Assembly: GCA_050084515.1 (NCBI GenBank)
Contig: CM114274.1
Coordinates: 36,394,001 to 36,458,000 of the forward strand
Direction of reading: 5' to 3'
DNA from: Blasia pusilla
Taxonomy: Eukaryota > Marchantiophyta > Marchantiopsida > Blasiales
DNA length: 64,000 nt
Shown: positions 30,119 to 40,674 of the stretch, piece by piece
Position numbering within the stretch: position 1 is the stretch's first letter
Layout of the letters: each line of letters starts with the position of its first letter
Position numbers and translations under genes: made by a program
The notes under the pieces: model-generated
Told to the model about the DNA's origin: nothing
Databases searched by the model: none
What the model saw: the letters and a program-made list of their open reading frames with translations, nothing else

Positions 30119-30694
30119 ATGAGTGTTGACGAATTACGCTATAGCGATGGTGAGTTCTACGTTCCTCTTGATGAACAAGAAAGGGATTATACACCTATAG
30201 ATGTTGACGTCATAGAGGTGATACAAATAGCAAGTCCGGAGTATGTCCCCTCGCCGATCATTGAAAATAGGAATAATGCTTCAAGTCCTGGCTATGTTCC
30301 ATTGCCGATTTTTGAAAATATGGATAAGGTTTTAAGTCCTAGCTATGTACCATTGCCAATTTGCGAAAATGGGATTAATGCTCCTAATGTTAGCATAAGC
30401 CCTTTGAGAAATGGTCAGAGTTGTAGTTATGATGAGAGTGCATCTAGGATTTTAACCACACCTGTGGTGAATCATCATTTTATTTCACAAGAAGTAGTTG
30501 GAGGTCAGGAGGGAGAAGGAGATACAGATTCCACACATGATTGCATCCCTTCATCAGACCCTATAGCATCTAGCCATTCATTTGTACGTGATTGTTACGG
30601 GTCGGGGTCATGGGAAATTAGTGATTGTCATTCAATTTGCTCTAAGGACTCAAGTGAGATGAGTACGGCCGAGTCTCATTGCCCGTTAGAATGA
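30119..30694 (+). CDS. Helitron H2 accessory ORF B with SPxYVPxPI repeats
   Basis: An intact 191-aa frame. Residues 1-37 are acidic (SDGEFYVPLDEQERDYTP). Three imperfect repeats of about 16 residues follow, of the form SPEYVPSPIIENRNNA, and then a Ser/Asp-rich tail ending HCPLE. The repeats are rich in Pro, Tyr and Ile and look like short linear binding motifs rather than a folded domain. H1 carries the same frame with a premature TAG. An acceptor-like AATGCAG stands just before the ATG. The function is unknown; a partner-binding or regulatory role is only a guess. Confidence 0.55.
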   Translation: MSVDELRYSDGEFYVPLDEQERDYTPIDVDVIEVIQIASPEYVPSPIIENRNNASSPGYVPLPIFENMDKVLSPSYVPLPICENGINAPNVSISPLRNGQSCSYDESASRILTTPVVNHHFISQEVVGGQEGEGDTDSTHDCIPSSDPIASSHSFVRDCYGSGSWEISDCHSICSKDSSEMSTAESHCPLE

Positions 30695-30859
30695 TTTTCC
30701 TATTTCAGATTTTTATAAAAACTTCAGTTATGTGTAAATTTATTTTTTAATATAGATTATAATATTCACAATTTTTTGTACAAGTTTTTCTCTTTTTTCT
30801 ATTATTTTTTTATATATTGACAATATATATTTTGGTCGGATGGTTGATATTATCACAAG

Positions 30860-32184
30860 ATGCATGAATCTCAAGAGGAACCATCGAGGCGAGATGAAAA
30901 AAGACCATTCGCAGACATCACCAATGTAGTCTCCTTACCTAATGTGGAGCATGATCACCACATTTCATGTAGTGCTCCATCTTCTATACGGATTTCGGAG
31001 GAAACAGAGAAGCTTGCATATAAGAAGGTTAGAAGGGTTGCTTTCAAAGAAACAGAAGGGCGCTTCATGATATGCGATTCGTAACTCATTCAACGACTTT
31101 GTCATCTCCAATGTAAGGATACTTAGCATTATGATTATAGAATGATATCGTAACCATATGTGCACACTCTAGATTTGTTGTGTGACTTTAATATCTTTCA
31201 TGTTTGTGATGTAGACTTCCAAATCCATCGAACCCGAAACGATTACGTGATATACATCAAATTGTGAGAGCTCAAGGATAAAAGCGAAGACATGCTAAAT
31301 TAGTTGAATTGAGATCTATTGAAGCTGTTGTGAATGTTCCATTGATGGAAGAATTACAACCACCCATCATCGATGGCCCACCAGACGCAAATATTAGAAG
31401 GTATTTATTTATGTATAACATTTCTACTTTTTATTATAATAATATTTATAATTTGTTTTCGTATTATGATTTTTTTTATTCTTTGTTCAGGTTGGTAGCA
31501 ACACCTTCCAATCAAAATCTTCATGCTTTAATAGACTCTACATCGTCTCCAATGTACGTTTCATCCACTCATTAATTTCTTTCTTTTTATTGGTTTTTTT
31601 TTTTTTTTTTTAATTTAATTATTTTGACTTGATTTTTTTTAATATTGTTTTTCTTAGTCTTCCACTTCCGTCCAACCCTCGGGGATTACATGCTATGCTT
31701 CAAGTTGCACGAGCACAAGGCCGGAGAAGAAGGCACCATAATTTGGCCCAAGCGAATGTTCATCAATTGTCTGTGAATCTTCTTCCTAGAGAGGAAGTTG
31801 AGGCTATGACTACTAATGACTTTCATACTCAAGCTAATACAAGGTATGCTTTACATACTTCTATTATTGATGCTTCTTACTTGGTCTTAAATTTTTATGA
31901 ATGATCTCTAATAAAAAAAATTTGCAAGCCAATTATGGTACATCATGAAGTTGAAGCTATTCCAAACTCTGGGAGTGTGGTCTTTCCATCTCCAATGTAT
32001 ATTTCTAAACTATATATTCAAATTTAATAGAGATATGTTTATATGTATATTTATTCTTATTATAATCATATATATTAATTTCTTAACCTCTGCTTGCAGT
32101 CTTCCAATTCGTACCAATCCTCTACGATTATCTCACATGCTTCAAGTTGCTCGAGCTGAGGGCCAAAGAAGAAGACATGCTCAT
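30860..32184 (+). pseudogene. Helitron H2 RepHel N-terminal exons with repeated basic module
   Basis: The ATG at 30860 gives MHESQEEPSRRDEKRPF, matching H1 2139. Basic modules lie at about 31215-31300, 31660-31745 and 32099-32184 and share LPxPSNP-x-LxxMLQVARA and a final RRRH. Spacer exons between them end Ser-Pro-Met before GT. In H2 the first exon is shifted relative to H1 (GTTGCTTTC against GTTGTATCTC), and the first module has a TAA where H1 has a Lys/Gln-rich stretch (GGATAAAAGCG against GGACAAAAGCG). The third module is intact here (CGA) where H1 has TGA. Confidence 0.7.
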
Positions 32185-32451
32185 TTGGATGAAGTACATG
32201 AGATTGCACATGTTGGCGATTCGTTGATAAGGAATGATGCCAATGGACCTAATCGTGAAGGCCACATGGAAGTGAATGAAGACAATGTATCTGCCTCGAT
32301 TCCAAATGTGGGATCACATTTGGATGAAGTACATGAGATTGCACATGTTTGTGATCCGTTGTTTAGGAGCGATGCCAATGTAGCCAATCGTGAAGGCGAC
32401 ATGGAAGAAAATGAAGACAATGCACATGCCTCGATTCCAAATGTGGGATCT
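32182..32451 (+). repeat. In-frame 135-bp duplication in the H2 Rep linker
   Basis: Two units of exactly 135 bp (32182-32316 and 32317-32451) each begin HLDEVHEIAHV and end NVGS, adding 45 residues without breaking the frame. H1 has a single unit at the corresponding place (about 3379-3513). The units differ at several residues, so the duplication is not brand new. The encoded linker is acidic and lies between the last basic module and the zinc-finger segment. Confidence 0.9.
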
Positions 32452-35106
32452 AGAAGGGTTGTGAACTTGAAAATTTTGCTCAATATTGCACGTATTCCTA
32501 ACTTTGAAGAGAAGCACATTCGAATTCTTAGGTTGGGAGATCGTATTGATAGTATGACTGGCCGTTTTAGTGTTGGACTTATGAATGTTGTTTGTCCGAC
32601 TTGCAATGCTCTACATTGGAAGTGCGAGAGAGTGAAGTATACTAGGTTTATAAGCTCGCCTTTTAGTATGTGTTGTGGGCATGGTAAGATTCAATTACCA
32701 TATTTGACAACTTCACCTTCTATACTAGCAAAATTACTTTCTGGTATGACTGCAAATAGTCTTCATTTTTTGCGTAATGCACGTGCCTATAATAGTGCTC
32801 TTCAATTGGCATCTATTGGGGCACATGTGACACAAAGAACTTAGGTGATACAGAAACTTCAGGATTCAAGGTGGTGTATATCATTCTATTGGACCTCTAC
32901 ATGCTGAAAGTGGTGCTCCTCCACAATTTGCGCAAATTTATATTCATGATGATGAGCATCAGATGGAACATAGAAGAAGGATTATGACTGGAGATTATCG
33001 GGATCAATTGAGGCCAGAGATCTTAAGGGGATTACAAGATATGTTACATGCCCATAATCCATATGTGGCTTTTTTTCGAAATTTGGCTATTAATCCATGT
33101 AATTCTGACTTTCATATTGTTCTTAAGGGTAGTAAGCGAGGTCTCGATGCAAAACGATACACCTTGTCTGTTGCTTCAGAGATTGCAGCTATCATGCCTG
33201 GAGATGGGAGTGAGCCAATAGAAGGACGTGATATTATTGTTCGCTTACATGGAGGAGGGATTCGTCGTCTGTCAGACTTGAATGAAGCATATATCCCATT
33301 GCACTTTGTTTTGCCTTTTGTTTATGGTGAAGCAGGTTGGCATCCTGGGATACCTTTGCAAGGGCAACATGATCATAGAGATGATCCTCCGTTAAGAGGG
33401 TATGCTATGATGGATGAAGATAGAGATGATATTGTACAAGGAGAAATTCAAGGTGAGGTTACCACTCATGAGGCGAGTTCAAAGACGATAACTGCTTTAC
33501 AATTTGCTTCATTCAGACTTCAAATGCGAGCTAACGCTATGGATAATAATCGGTTGTTGAGGTTTGGTCGTCTTACTCAAGAATATATGGTGGATATGTA
33601 TGCGACTATCGGAATGCAACGGCTAACTTGGATACGATTGCATCAAAAAGAGTTGAGAGGTGATTTATACGAAGGGGTCAGAGATGCCATGACTCGGCAT
33701 GATGTGAACGGTCAAGGCATAGGGAGACGTATTATCTTACCTTCGTCCTTCATAGGAGGACCCCGTCACATGCATCAATTGTACCATGATGCTATGGCCA
33801 TTGTGAGACATTTTGGGAAGCCTGACTACTTTTTGACAATGACTTGCAATCCTAAATGGCCTGGTGATTACCTCTGCTCTATTGCATGGTCAATCAACGT
33901 CCGATCGTCCTGACCTGGTTGTACGTGTTTTCCAACAAAAGAAGAAGGAGTTGTTGAGACTTATATTGGATAAGCATATTTTGGGTCGAGTGGTGGGATG
34001 CATTCATGTGGTCGAGTTCCAAAAGAGAGGACTACCACATGTGCATATCCTAATTATTGTTGCTTCTGAGGATAAGCCAAGGACAACCTCTGATTATGAC
34101 GATATTATATCAGCTGAGATTCTGAATCCCATGACTCATCCTAGGCTACATTCTACTGTAAGAAATTGTATGATTCATGGTCCGTGTGGAGTAGCACATC
34201 CAACTGCACCTTGCACGGATAAAACGACAAAAAATGTTCCAAAGGATACCCAATGCCGTTTGCAACAATGACAATGGAGAATGAGGATGGATATCCTATT
34301 TATAAGAGATAATTCATTGGTTTTGTTGTTTATTTCGTCATTTGATGTTCTTCTATTAGTGTGCTATCTTTTTTCCCCAACTATTAACATACTTCTATAT
34401 GTGTTTATGCAGGCGTGATAATGGCAGATTGATAAATAAGTCAAATCATGACTTTGATAATCGTTGGGTGGTTCCATACAATCCAATGTTATGTACTTTA
34501 TTTGATTGTCATATCAATTTGGAGATAACAAATAGCATCTTGGCAGTAAAGTAATTTTATAAGTATGTGTACAAAGGATCTGATGCCATATCATATACCT
34601 TGGCAAATACTACATCAGGAGAGGATACTATTGATGAGACATCATTATATCTTGATGCAAGGTATTTTGATCCCTTCTATCTTTCAAGATCTTGCAATTT
34701 TTCCTAGGATATATTTTGGGAGTCTAACAATATTTATATTGTATGGTATGAAGGTATGTTTCTTCTTCAGAAGCATGTTGGCGAATCTTCAAGTTTAGTC
34801 TACATGCAGAGCAACCAAGTATTGTGAGATTGATTGTTCATCTTTCAGACAGTCAAATGGTATATTTTCATGGGCAAGATTCATTGGGTAATATTTTGGA
34901 GCAAAGTAAGGAAACCGCTCTTACTCAATGGTTTGCAACCAATGTTTCTGATTCGACTACGCGACAATATCTTTATTTGGAGTTCCCTTCTCATTACTCT
35001 TGGAATAAGAAGACATGGCATCCGCGTAAACGTGCGCGGAAAGGATGTGGACATCCCATTGGACGTCTGTATATGACAAATCCAGGTAAACTTTCGATAC
35101 TTTGTT
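32452..35106 (+). pseudogene. Helitron H2 zinc finger and Rep domain, broken
   Basis: CPTC near 32593 and CCGHGK near 32670 mark the Cys-rich part. Rep motif 1 lies at about 33830-33862, HUH (GLPHVHILI) at about 34029-34054, and the tyrosine motif at about 34546-34580. In the last, TAC of H1 has become TAA (34552-34554), so a stop replaces the first Tyr of the KYFYKYVYKG block. Frameshifts near 32835, 33864 and 34236 and a lost splice donor at 34309 add to this. The Rep part of H2 is therefore dead, in positions different from those that broke H1. Confidence 0.86.
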
Positions 35107-35195
35107 AAGATACAATTATTAAGGAAAAAATTGAGTTAATGTTAAAATCATATTCATGCTTCCTTCCTAATACTTTTTTTGTTTGCTAATCCTAG

Positions 35196-37705
35196 CTGAA
35201 GGGGAGCGTCATTGGTTACGATTACTTCTCCATCATGTGAGAGGAGCTCAATCATATCAAGATTTGAGAACCATCGATGGTGTAGTTTATCCTACCTTCA
35301 AAGAGACCGCTATTCATATGGGACTTTTGGAGGACGATAGAGAGATCTTTTCTTGCTTTGAAGAGGCGGTTGTCATTCGTACTGGCTATTCATTACGTCT
35401 ACTCTTTGCCATTTGTCTTCTATATAATACACCTTCCCTTCCGGCTATGGTGTGGGAACATTTTTTGGTTCCATTGACAGAAGATCTTCTACATCAAAGG
35501 CGTGAGGTAATATGCATGGCTTTTGTTGAGTCAATTTTTTTCATATTTCTCTTACGAATATTTTAGGTACTTTATTTACGTTTTAACTTCTATATTTATT
35601 GCTTGTAATAGAGAATTGGTATTTCGACCCTTCCATTGGATGTTCATATTATTAATCTTGCGTTATTGGAGGTCCATTACCATCTTCAAGATCATGGTAA
35701 AAGTATGGCGGATTTCCGACATGCCTCAACCAAATTTCCAAGCTCGTGATTTATCTATTTCGCGTCTAGAAGAAGAAGAGCTCTCCTACGATCATGATAT
35801 TCTTTGTGAACGTGTGAGAGTAGGAGATATATCTTTAAATGATGGACAACGTGCGATTTGGGAAGTTATTTGTAATGCTTTTCGCGATATCTTACACGAT
35901 GCGCCACCTTCTGTAAGTGGATATTATATATAGTATATTTTATTATTAATTTCTTACATTTTTTCTTTATTTATGTTTTCTTTTAAAGTGCTTTTCTGTA
36001 ACGAAAAATATGTATTTTTTAGGCAAAACTTTTCTTTATCGATGGTCCTGGCGGAACAGGAAAAACATTTTTGTACAACCTTCTTCTTGCAATGGTACGG
36101 AGCGAGGGTCATATAGCTCTTGCAGTTGCATCTTCGGGGATTGCCGCTTTATTATTGGATGGAGATCGTACTGCTCATTCTCGATTCAAGATTCCTATCC
36201 AAGTACATGAAAGTTCCACTTGCAAGTAAGTCTAGATTTAAGATTTATTTTCCTTTTATGGCATGCATATTATTGTTTTATTTTTTGATTATCCTTCATA
36301 AATGTTCCTCAGATATTGTTTTGTTATCGATTTTCCAGCCTATCGGTCAATAGTCATATGGCCCGCCTTATACAAAAGGCGAAGTTGATTGTGTGGGATG
36401 AAGCTCCTATGACCCATCGTCACGCATTTGAGGCTGTTAATCGTACTTTCCAAGATATCATGGGTGTGATGGATCCTCGATTACAAGATTTGCCTTTTGG
36501 GGGGAAAATCATTTTATTTGGTGGTGACTTTCGACAACTTCTTCCAGTTGTTCGTCGTGGAGATCGTGCCATAGTTGTGCGTGCAACACTTAGGAGATCT
36601 CCTATTTGGTTTGACGTGAGATTATTGAAACTCACTACCAACATGAGAGTCAATACTGTACAAGGTATTAAAGAATAAACCTAATATTTCACCTTTTTCA
36701 TTTCATGTGGTTTTTGTTTATTTTTAATATTTACTAATTTCTTCATCTTATATTTATTATCAGGATATGCACGAGAAGAGCAAGAAGTCTTTGCAAAGTG
36801 GTTATTAGAGGTAGGAGAGGGTCGTGTACCGCTACATTTGGACCTTGGAGAGGATTTTATACAAGTTCCGGATGCAATAATTGTTAAAACCACAAGGATC
36901 AATGATTTCATTGATATTGTTTATGGACACGATGTTCATAAGTGGAGTGATATTGATTTCTTGAGGGGTACATCCATTTTGTCAACCAAGAATACTATTG
37001 TGGATATTATAAACGGAGAAATCATGTCTCGATTTCCATGAGAGGTAATATTCATATTCTTGAATATCATTATTCTATTTTGATTGTTCTACTGCTACAT
37101 TTTTTTGTGATCTCTCTTATTATTAATGATTTATTTTGTTTTTGCAGGAGCATACTTTCTTTAGTGCTGATTCTGTTTCCGACGATGAGATGAGACTTGT
37201 TTATCCAACAGAATTTTTGAATACATGTTTACCATCTGGATTGCCACCTCATTGTTTGACTTTGAAGATTGGAGCTCCGATAATACTATTACGGAATATG
37301 AATGGAGCAAAGGGACAAGCAAACGGGACTCGGCTGGTGATAGTTGGATTTAGTCCACATCTTATAGATGCAACAATTATCACGGGAAAAAACATTGGAG
37401 CTCGAGTTTTTATTCCACGCATTCCATTGATTGCTTCTGATTCCGGCCTACCTTTTGATTTACGACGATTTCAATTTCCTATCCGTCCTGCTTTTGCAAT
37501 GACTATCAATAAGTCTCAAGGTCAAACATTAGATAGAGTTGGTATTTACTTGCCCAATCCCATCTTTTCTCATGGGCAATTGTATGTTGCCTTGTCAAGA
37601 GTAGGCTCGAGGAATTCTATTCATATTATGACAGATAATGAAAATGCTACTAAGAAAACAGGTATTTACACTAAGAATGTTGTATATAATGAAGTGCTAA
37701 ATTAA
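35196..37705 (+). pseudogene. Helitron H2 helicase domain, nearly complete
   Basis: Walker A (GPGGTGKT) lies at 36044-36067, Walker B (IVWDEAPM) near 36389, and FGGDFRQLLPVV near 36518. The final exon, 37148-37705, carries FPIRPAFAMTINKSQGQT and SHGQLYVALSRVGS and ends VVYNEVLN. Blocks are separated by short AT-rich introns. A two-base loss near 35713 and a TGA near 37040 interrupt it. The last exon is intact and shows what H1 has lost. The family is the Pif1-like helicase of Helitron proteins. Confidence 0.87.
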
Positions 37706-37825
37706 ATTAAAGTAACATTATATATGTGAAGTTTTATATTGATACGCATTTTCTAAATTTTGTAATGCTTCACTTATTGATATTCACTTATTGGTATGAT
37801 TAATTTTGCATATGCTAAATTTTGA

Positions 37826-37857
37826 TGCCGGTGCATCGCACGGGCATTCTTACTAGT
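37826..37857 (+). other. 3' terminus of Helitron H2
   Basis: A subterminal hairpin is formed by TGCC and GTGC pairing with GCAC and GGCA around the loop ATC, with one G-G mismatch. It is followed by TTCTTA and the terminal CTAG. The next base is T, as expected for an A/T insertion site. The hairpin core GTGCATCGCACGGGCA is shared with the end of H3. Confidence 0.88.
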
Positions 37858-38262
37858 TTATACTATTATAGGATAGGACCTCCTGACAAACTTTGCCGGA
37901 AGACCGAGTGCTGATAACCCACTGGAGCAGCGGGCAGGTGCCAAATTAGGCGATGAGATAATATAAAATTCGTTTCATAAAATATTTAACAAGTGTGGTT
38001 TATGCAACAAGAGACGGGTGAAATCGGTGGAGAAGAGATGATTAATTCATATAATTAAGAGGTGTATAGTCTTAGATGGCGAAGGAAAAAAACTATACTT
38101 CTAGAAGTTCTAAATAATAATTTTAAATATTTTCTACTTGCCCTTGGATTGGCATCCGATCTTCTATGGTCTCTCAACCAAAATCGCAAATTCTTTGGAC
38201 TCGTGAGTATCCTATGAAACTCATGTGCCCTCTTTTGGAAGTTGGTCATATTATACATATAA
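37857..38262. other. Spacer between two tail-to-tail Helitrons
   Basis: This is 406 bp bounded on both sides by Helitron 3' termini pointing inward. It holds no gene. Its first bases, TTTATACTATTATAGGA, resemble a Helitron 5' end (compare TCTATACTATTATGGGAG at 48185), so part of it may be a remnant of another insertion abutting H2. The rest looks like ordinary AT-rich flank. Confidence 0.5.
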
Positions 38263-38291
38263 CTGGTAAGGTGCCCGTGCGATGCACGGGT
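38263..38291 (-). other. 3' terminus of Helitron H3
   Basis: Read on the - strand, this is CACCCGTGC-ATC-GCACGGGCA followed by CCTTACCAG and T. The stem CCCGTGC with GCACGGG is perfect over seven base pairs. Fifteen or more bases match the H2 hairpin exactly although the coding parts of H2 and H3 are diverged, suggesting conservation of the end that the transposase recognises. Confidence 0.82.
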
Positions 38292-38336
38292 GAAATAAGG
38301 TAGTATAGAATGAAGATACATTTTATCAAATTTATT

Positions 38337-40650
38337 TCATCTCAATATTTCTTTATATACTATATTTCGTGTGTAGTCATCTTTTTTATTTGAAAGTTCA
38401 TCTCTTCCAATGGTAATGTGGATGGAACTTCTCTTTCCTATTCTAGATAATGCTACATACAACTGACCATGAGAAAATACAGGAGTAGGCAAGTAAATGC
38501 CAACCTTTTGCAAAGTTTGACCTTGCGACTTATTAATAGTCATAGCAAAAGCCGGCCTAACAGGGAATTGAAACCTACGCAAATCAAATGGCAAACTAGA
38601 ATCTGATGCAATCAATGGAATACGTGGAATAAAAATGTGATCTCCAATATTTTTCCCATTGATAATTTCAGCATCGATGCAATGTCTCATAAATCCACGA
38701 ATCACCAATCTTGTTCCGTTTTCTTGTCCATGTGACCCATTCATGTTTCGTAAGAGCATGATTGGTGCATCAATCTTCAAACACAAACGATGCAGAGGAA
38801 GTCCAGAAGGCAAGCATGTGTTCAAGAATTTAGTTGGATAGATATGACTCATTCTCTCATTTGGAATAGAGTCGACACTAAGGTAAATATGCTCCTGTAC
38901 ACAATATGTAATGTATTAGTGAGAAATGGAAATATTAGTATCCAAACTTCCAAAAAACATATTGATAGAAGTACAAATGAGATAAGTCTAAAGGATTACC
39001 TCTCCGGGGAACCGAGACATAACGTCTGCATTTATGTCGTCAACATCTTTATTTCTCAAAGCCAAAATAGTTGTATCTCTTAAGAAATCAATGTCATGGA
39101 ATCGGCTAAGAAAATCTCCATAGATCAAATCAATAAGATCACATATTTTGTTACTATTAGTAACAATATCAGATGGTAATCGTATAAAGTCTTCTCCCAA
39201 ATGAGGGTGTAAAAGTACACGACCCTCTCCCACTTCCAATAACCAATCAGCAAAAGCTTGTTGTTCATCACGCAAATGACCATCCAACTTTTGAATTCTC
39301 ATGTTTGTTTTCAAATTCATGACCCTTACATTAGACCAAAGAGATGATCTCGTTATGGTGGCTTGGATTATTTGCCGTCGATCCCCATGACGAACAACAG
39401 GCAACACTTGACGAAAATCACCACCAAATACCATAAGTTTTCCACCAAACGGTAATTGCCGTAAATCATCCGAAACAACTCCCATGATATCCTGTAAGGT
39501 TCGATTCACGGCCTCAAAGGCATGACGATGAGCCATAGGTGCCTCATCCCATATAATGAGCATCGCCTCACGGATTAAGCGCGCTCCATCACTATCGACC
39601 GATAAACTACCAGCAAAAAGGGAAGAAAATTAGAAGTGAAATAATTTGAGCAATTAACAAAATTGAAGCTAATTAAGACAACTTATGGTACTTACTTGCA
39701 AGTAGAGCTTCCATGAAGATTAATGGGGATCTTGAAGCGTGAATGAGCAGTACGTCCTCCGTCTAACAATAGCGCAGCTATACCAGGTGACGCTACAACC
39801 AATGCTATACCTCTAACGCTCCTTACACTTGCAAGAAGAAGATTATATAAAAATGTTTTTCCAGTTCCACTTGGACCATCGATGAAAAAAACTTTTGGAG
39901 ATGGTGGAGCATTCGCGCATATTTGATCAAGCTCATCATGTATAGCGTCCCATATCATGCGTTGTCCCTCGTTTAGGCATGCTTCTCCCAATTGCACTTG
40001 CTCAAATAATTCTTCCGTGTCATATGATAGCTCTTGTTCCTCCAAATATGAGTATGAATGAAGGCTTTCGAAATTAGCTTGGGGCATGTCTTGGAAGTCA
40101 GATAGTCTCTTTCCTTGATCTTGTAAACAATAATGGACTTCCAATAATGCGGTATTAATAATAGCATCATCAACAGCAAGGTTATGAATTCTTATTTTCT
40201 GTAATGGAAGAGTTCAAAAAAAGGTCAAAATTATGGTTAGTATATGGGACTGTCAATGTAAGTGAGATGGAAAACGTTACTACTATTAGGAATGAAATTT
40301 TTTTGTAGGAGTTGTAGTATTGGATTCTTACTTGACGTCGTTCAGACAAGAGATCTTTGACCAACGGAACCAAGAACTGACTCTATAATATTGCAGGTTG
40401 AGCAGGTGTGTTATAAGCTAGAATAATTGCAAAGAGTCGGCGTAATGAAGAACCCGTACGGATTATGGAAGCTTCTTCAAAGCAAGTAAACACCTCCCTA
40501 TCATCCTCAAGAAGTTCTAATTGGATAGCATCCTCCTTGAATGTTGGACATAATATCCCATGAACCATTCTTAAGCATTTATATGTAGTTGCTCCTCGAA
40601 CATGATGGAGGAGTAATCTTAACCAATGTCATTCTCCTTCACCTATGACA
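38337..40650 (-). pseudogene. Helitron H3 helicase domain
   Basis: Walker A (GPSGTGKT) lies at 39854-39877, Walker B (IIWDEAPM) near 39540-39563, and FGGDFRQVLPVV near 39410-39440. The final exon, 38337-38850, has RPAFAMTINKSQGQT and SHGQLYVALSRIG and ends NIVYKEILR. Exons are separated by short introns with plausible GT-AG ends, for example around 39610-39700. This part is better preserved than the H3 Rep. The family is the same Pif1-like Helitron helicase as in H1 and H2. Confidence 0.86.
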
Positions 40651-40674
40651 AAGTGAAAAAGTGAGCTCATCTAT

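Larger units (their letters stand above)
29030..37856 (+). mobile_element. Helitron H2, nearly full length
   Basis: The 5' edge is the start of similarity to H1 (GGAGAGCCGC at 29030, perhaps with a preceding TC at 29028). The 3' terminus is clear: a hairpin at 37826-37846, then TTCTTA, then CTAG at 37853-37856, followed by T. The order is accessory ORF A, accessory ORF B, repeated N-terminal exons, zinc finger, Rep, helicase. Lesions include a frameshift near 32835, an extra base near 33864, a one-base loss near 34236, a donor changed from GT to AT at 34309, a stop in the Rep tyrosine motif (34552-34554), a two-base loss near 35713 and a stop near 37040. It is therefore defective, but has a usable 3' end. 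Confidence 0.92.
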
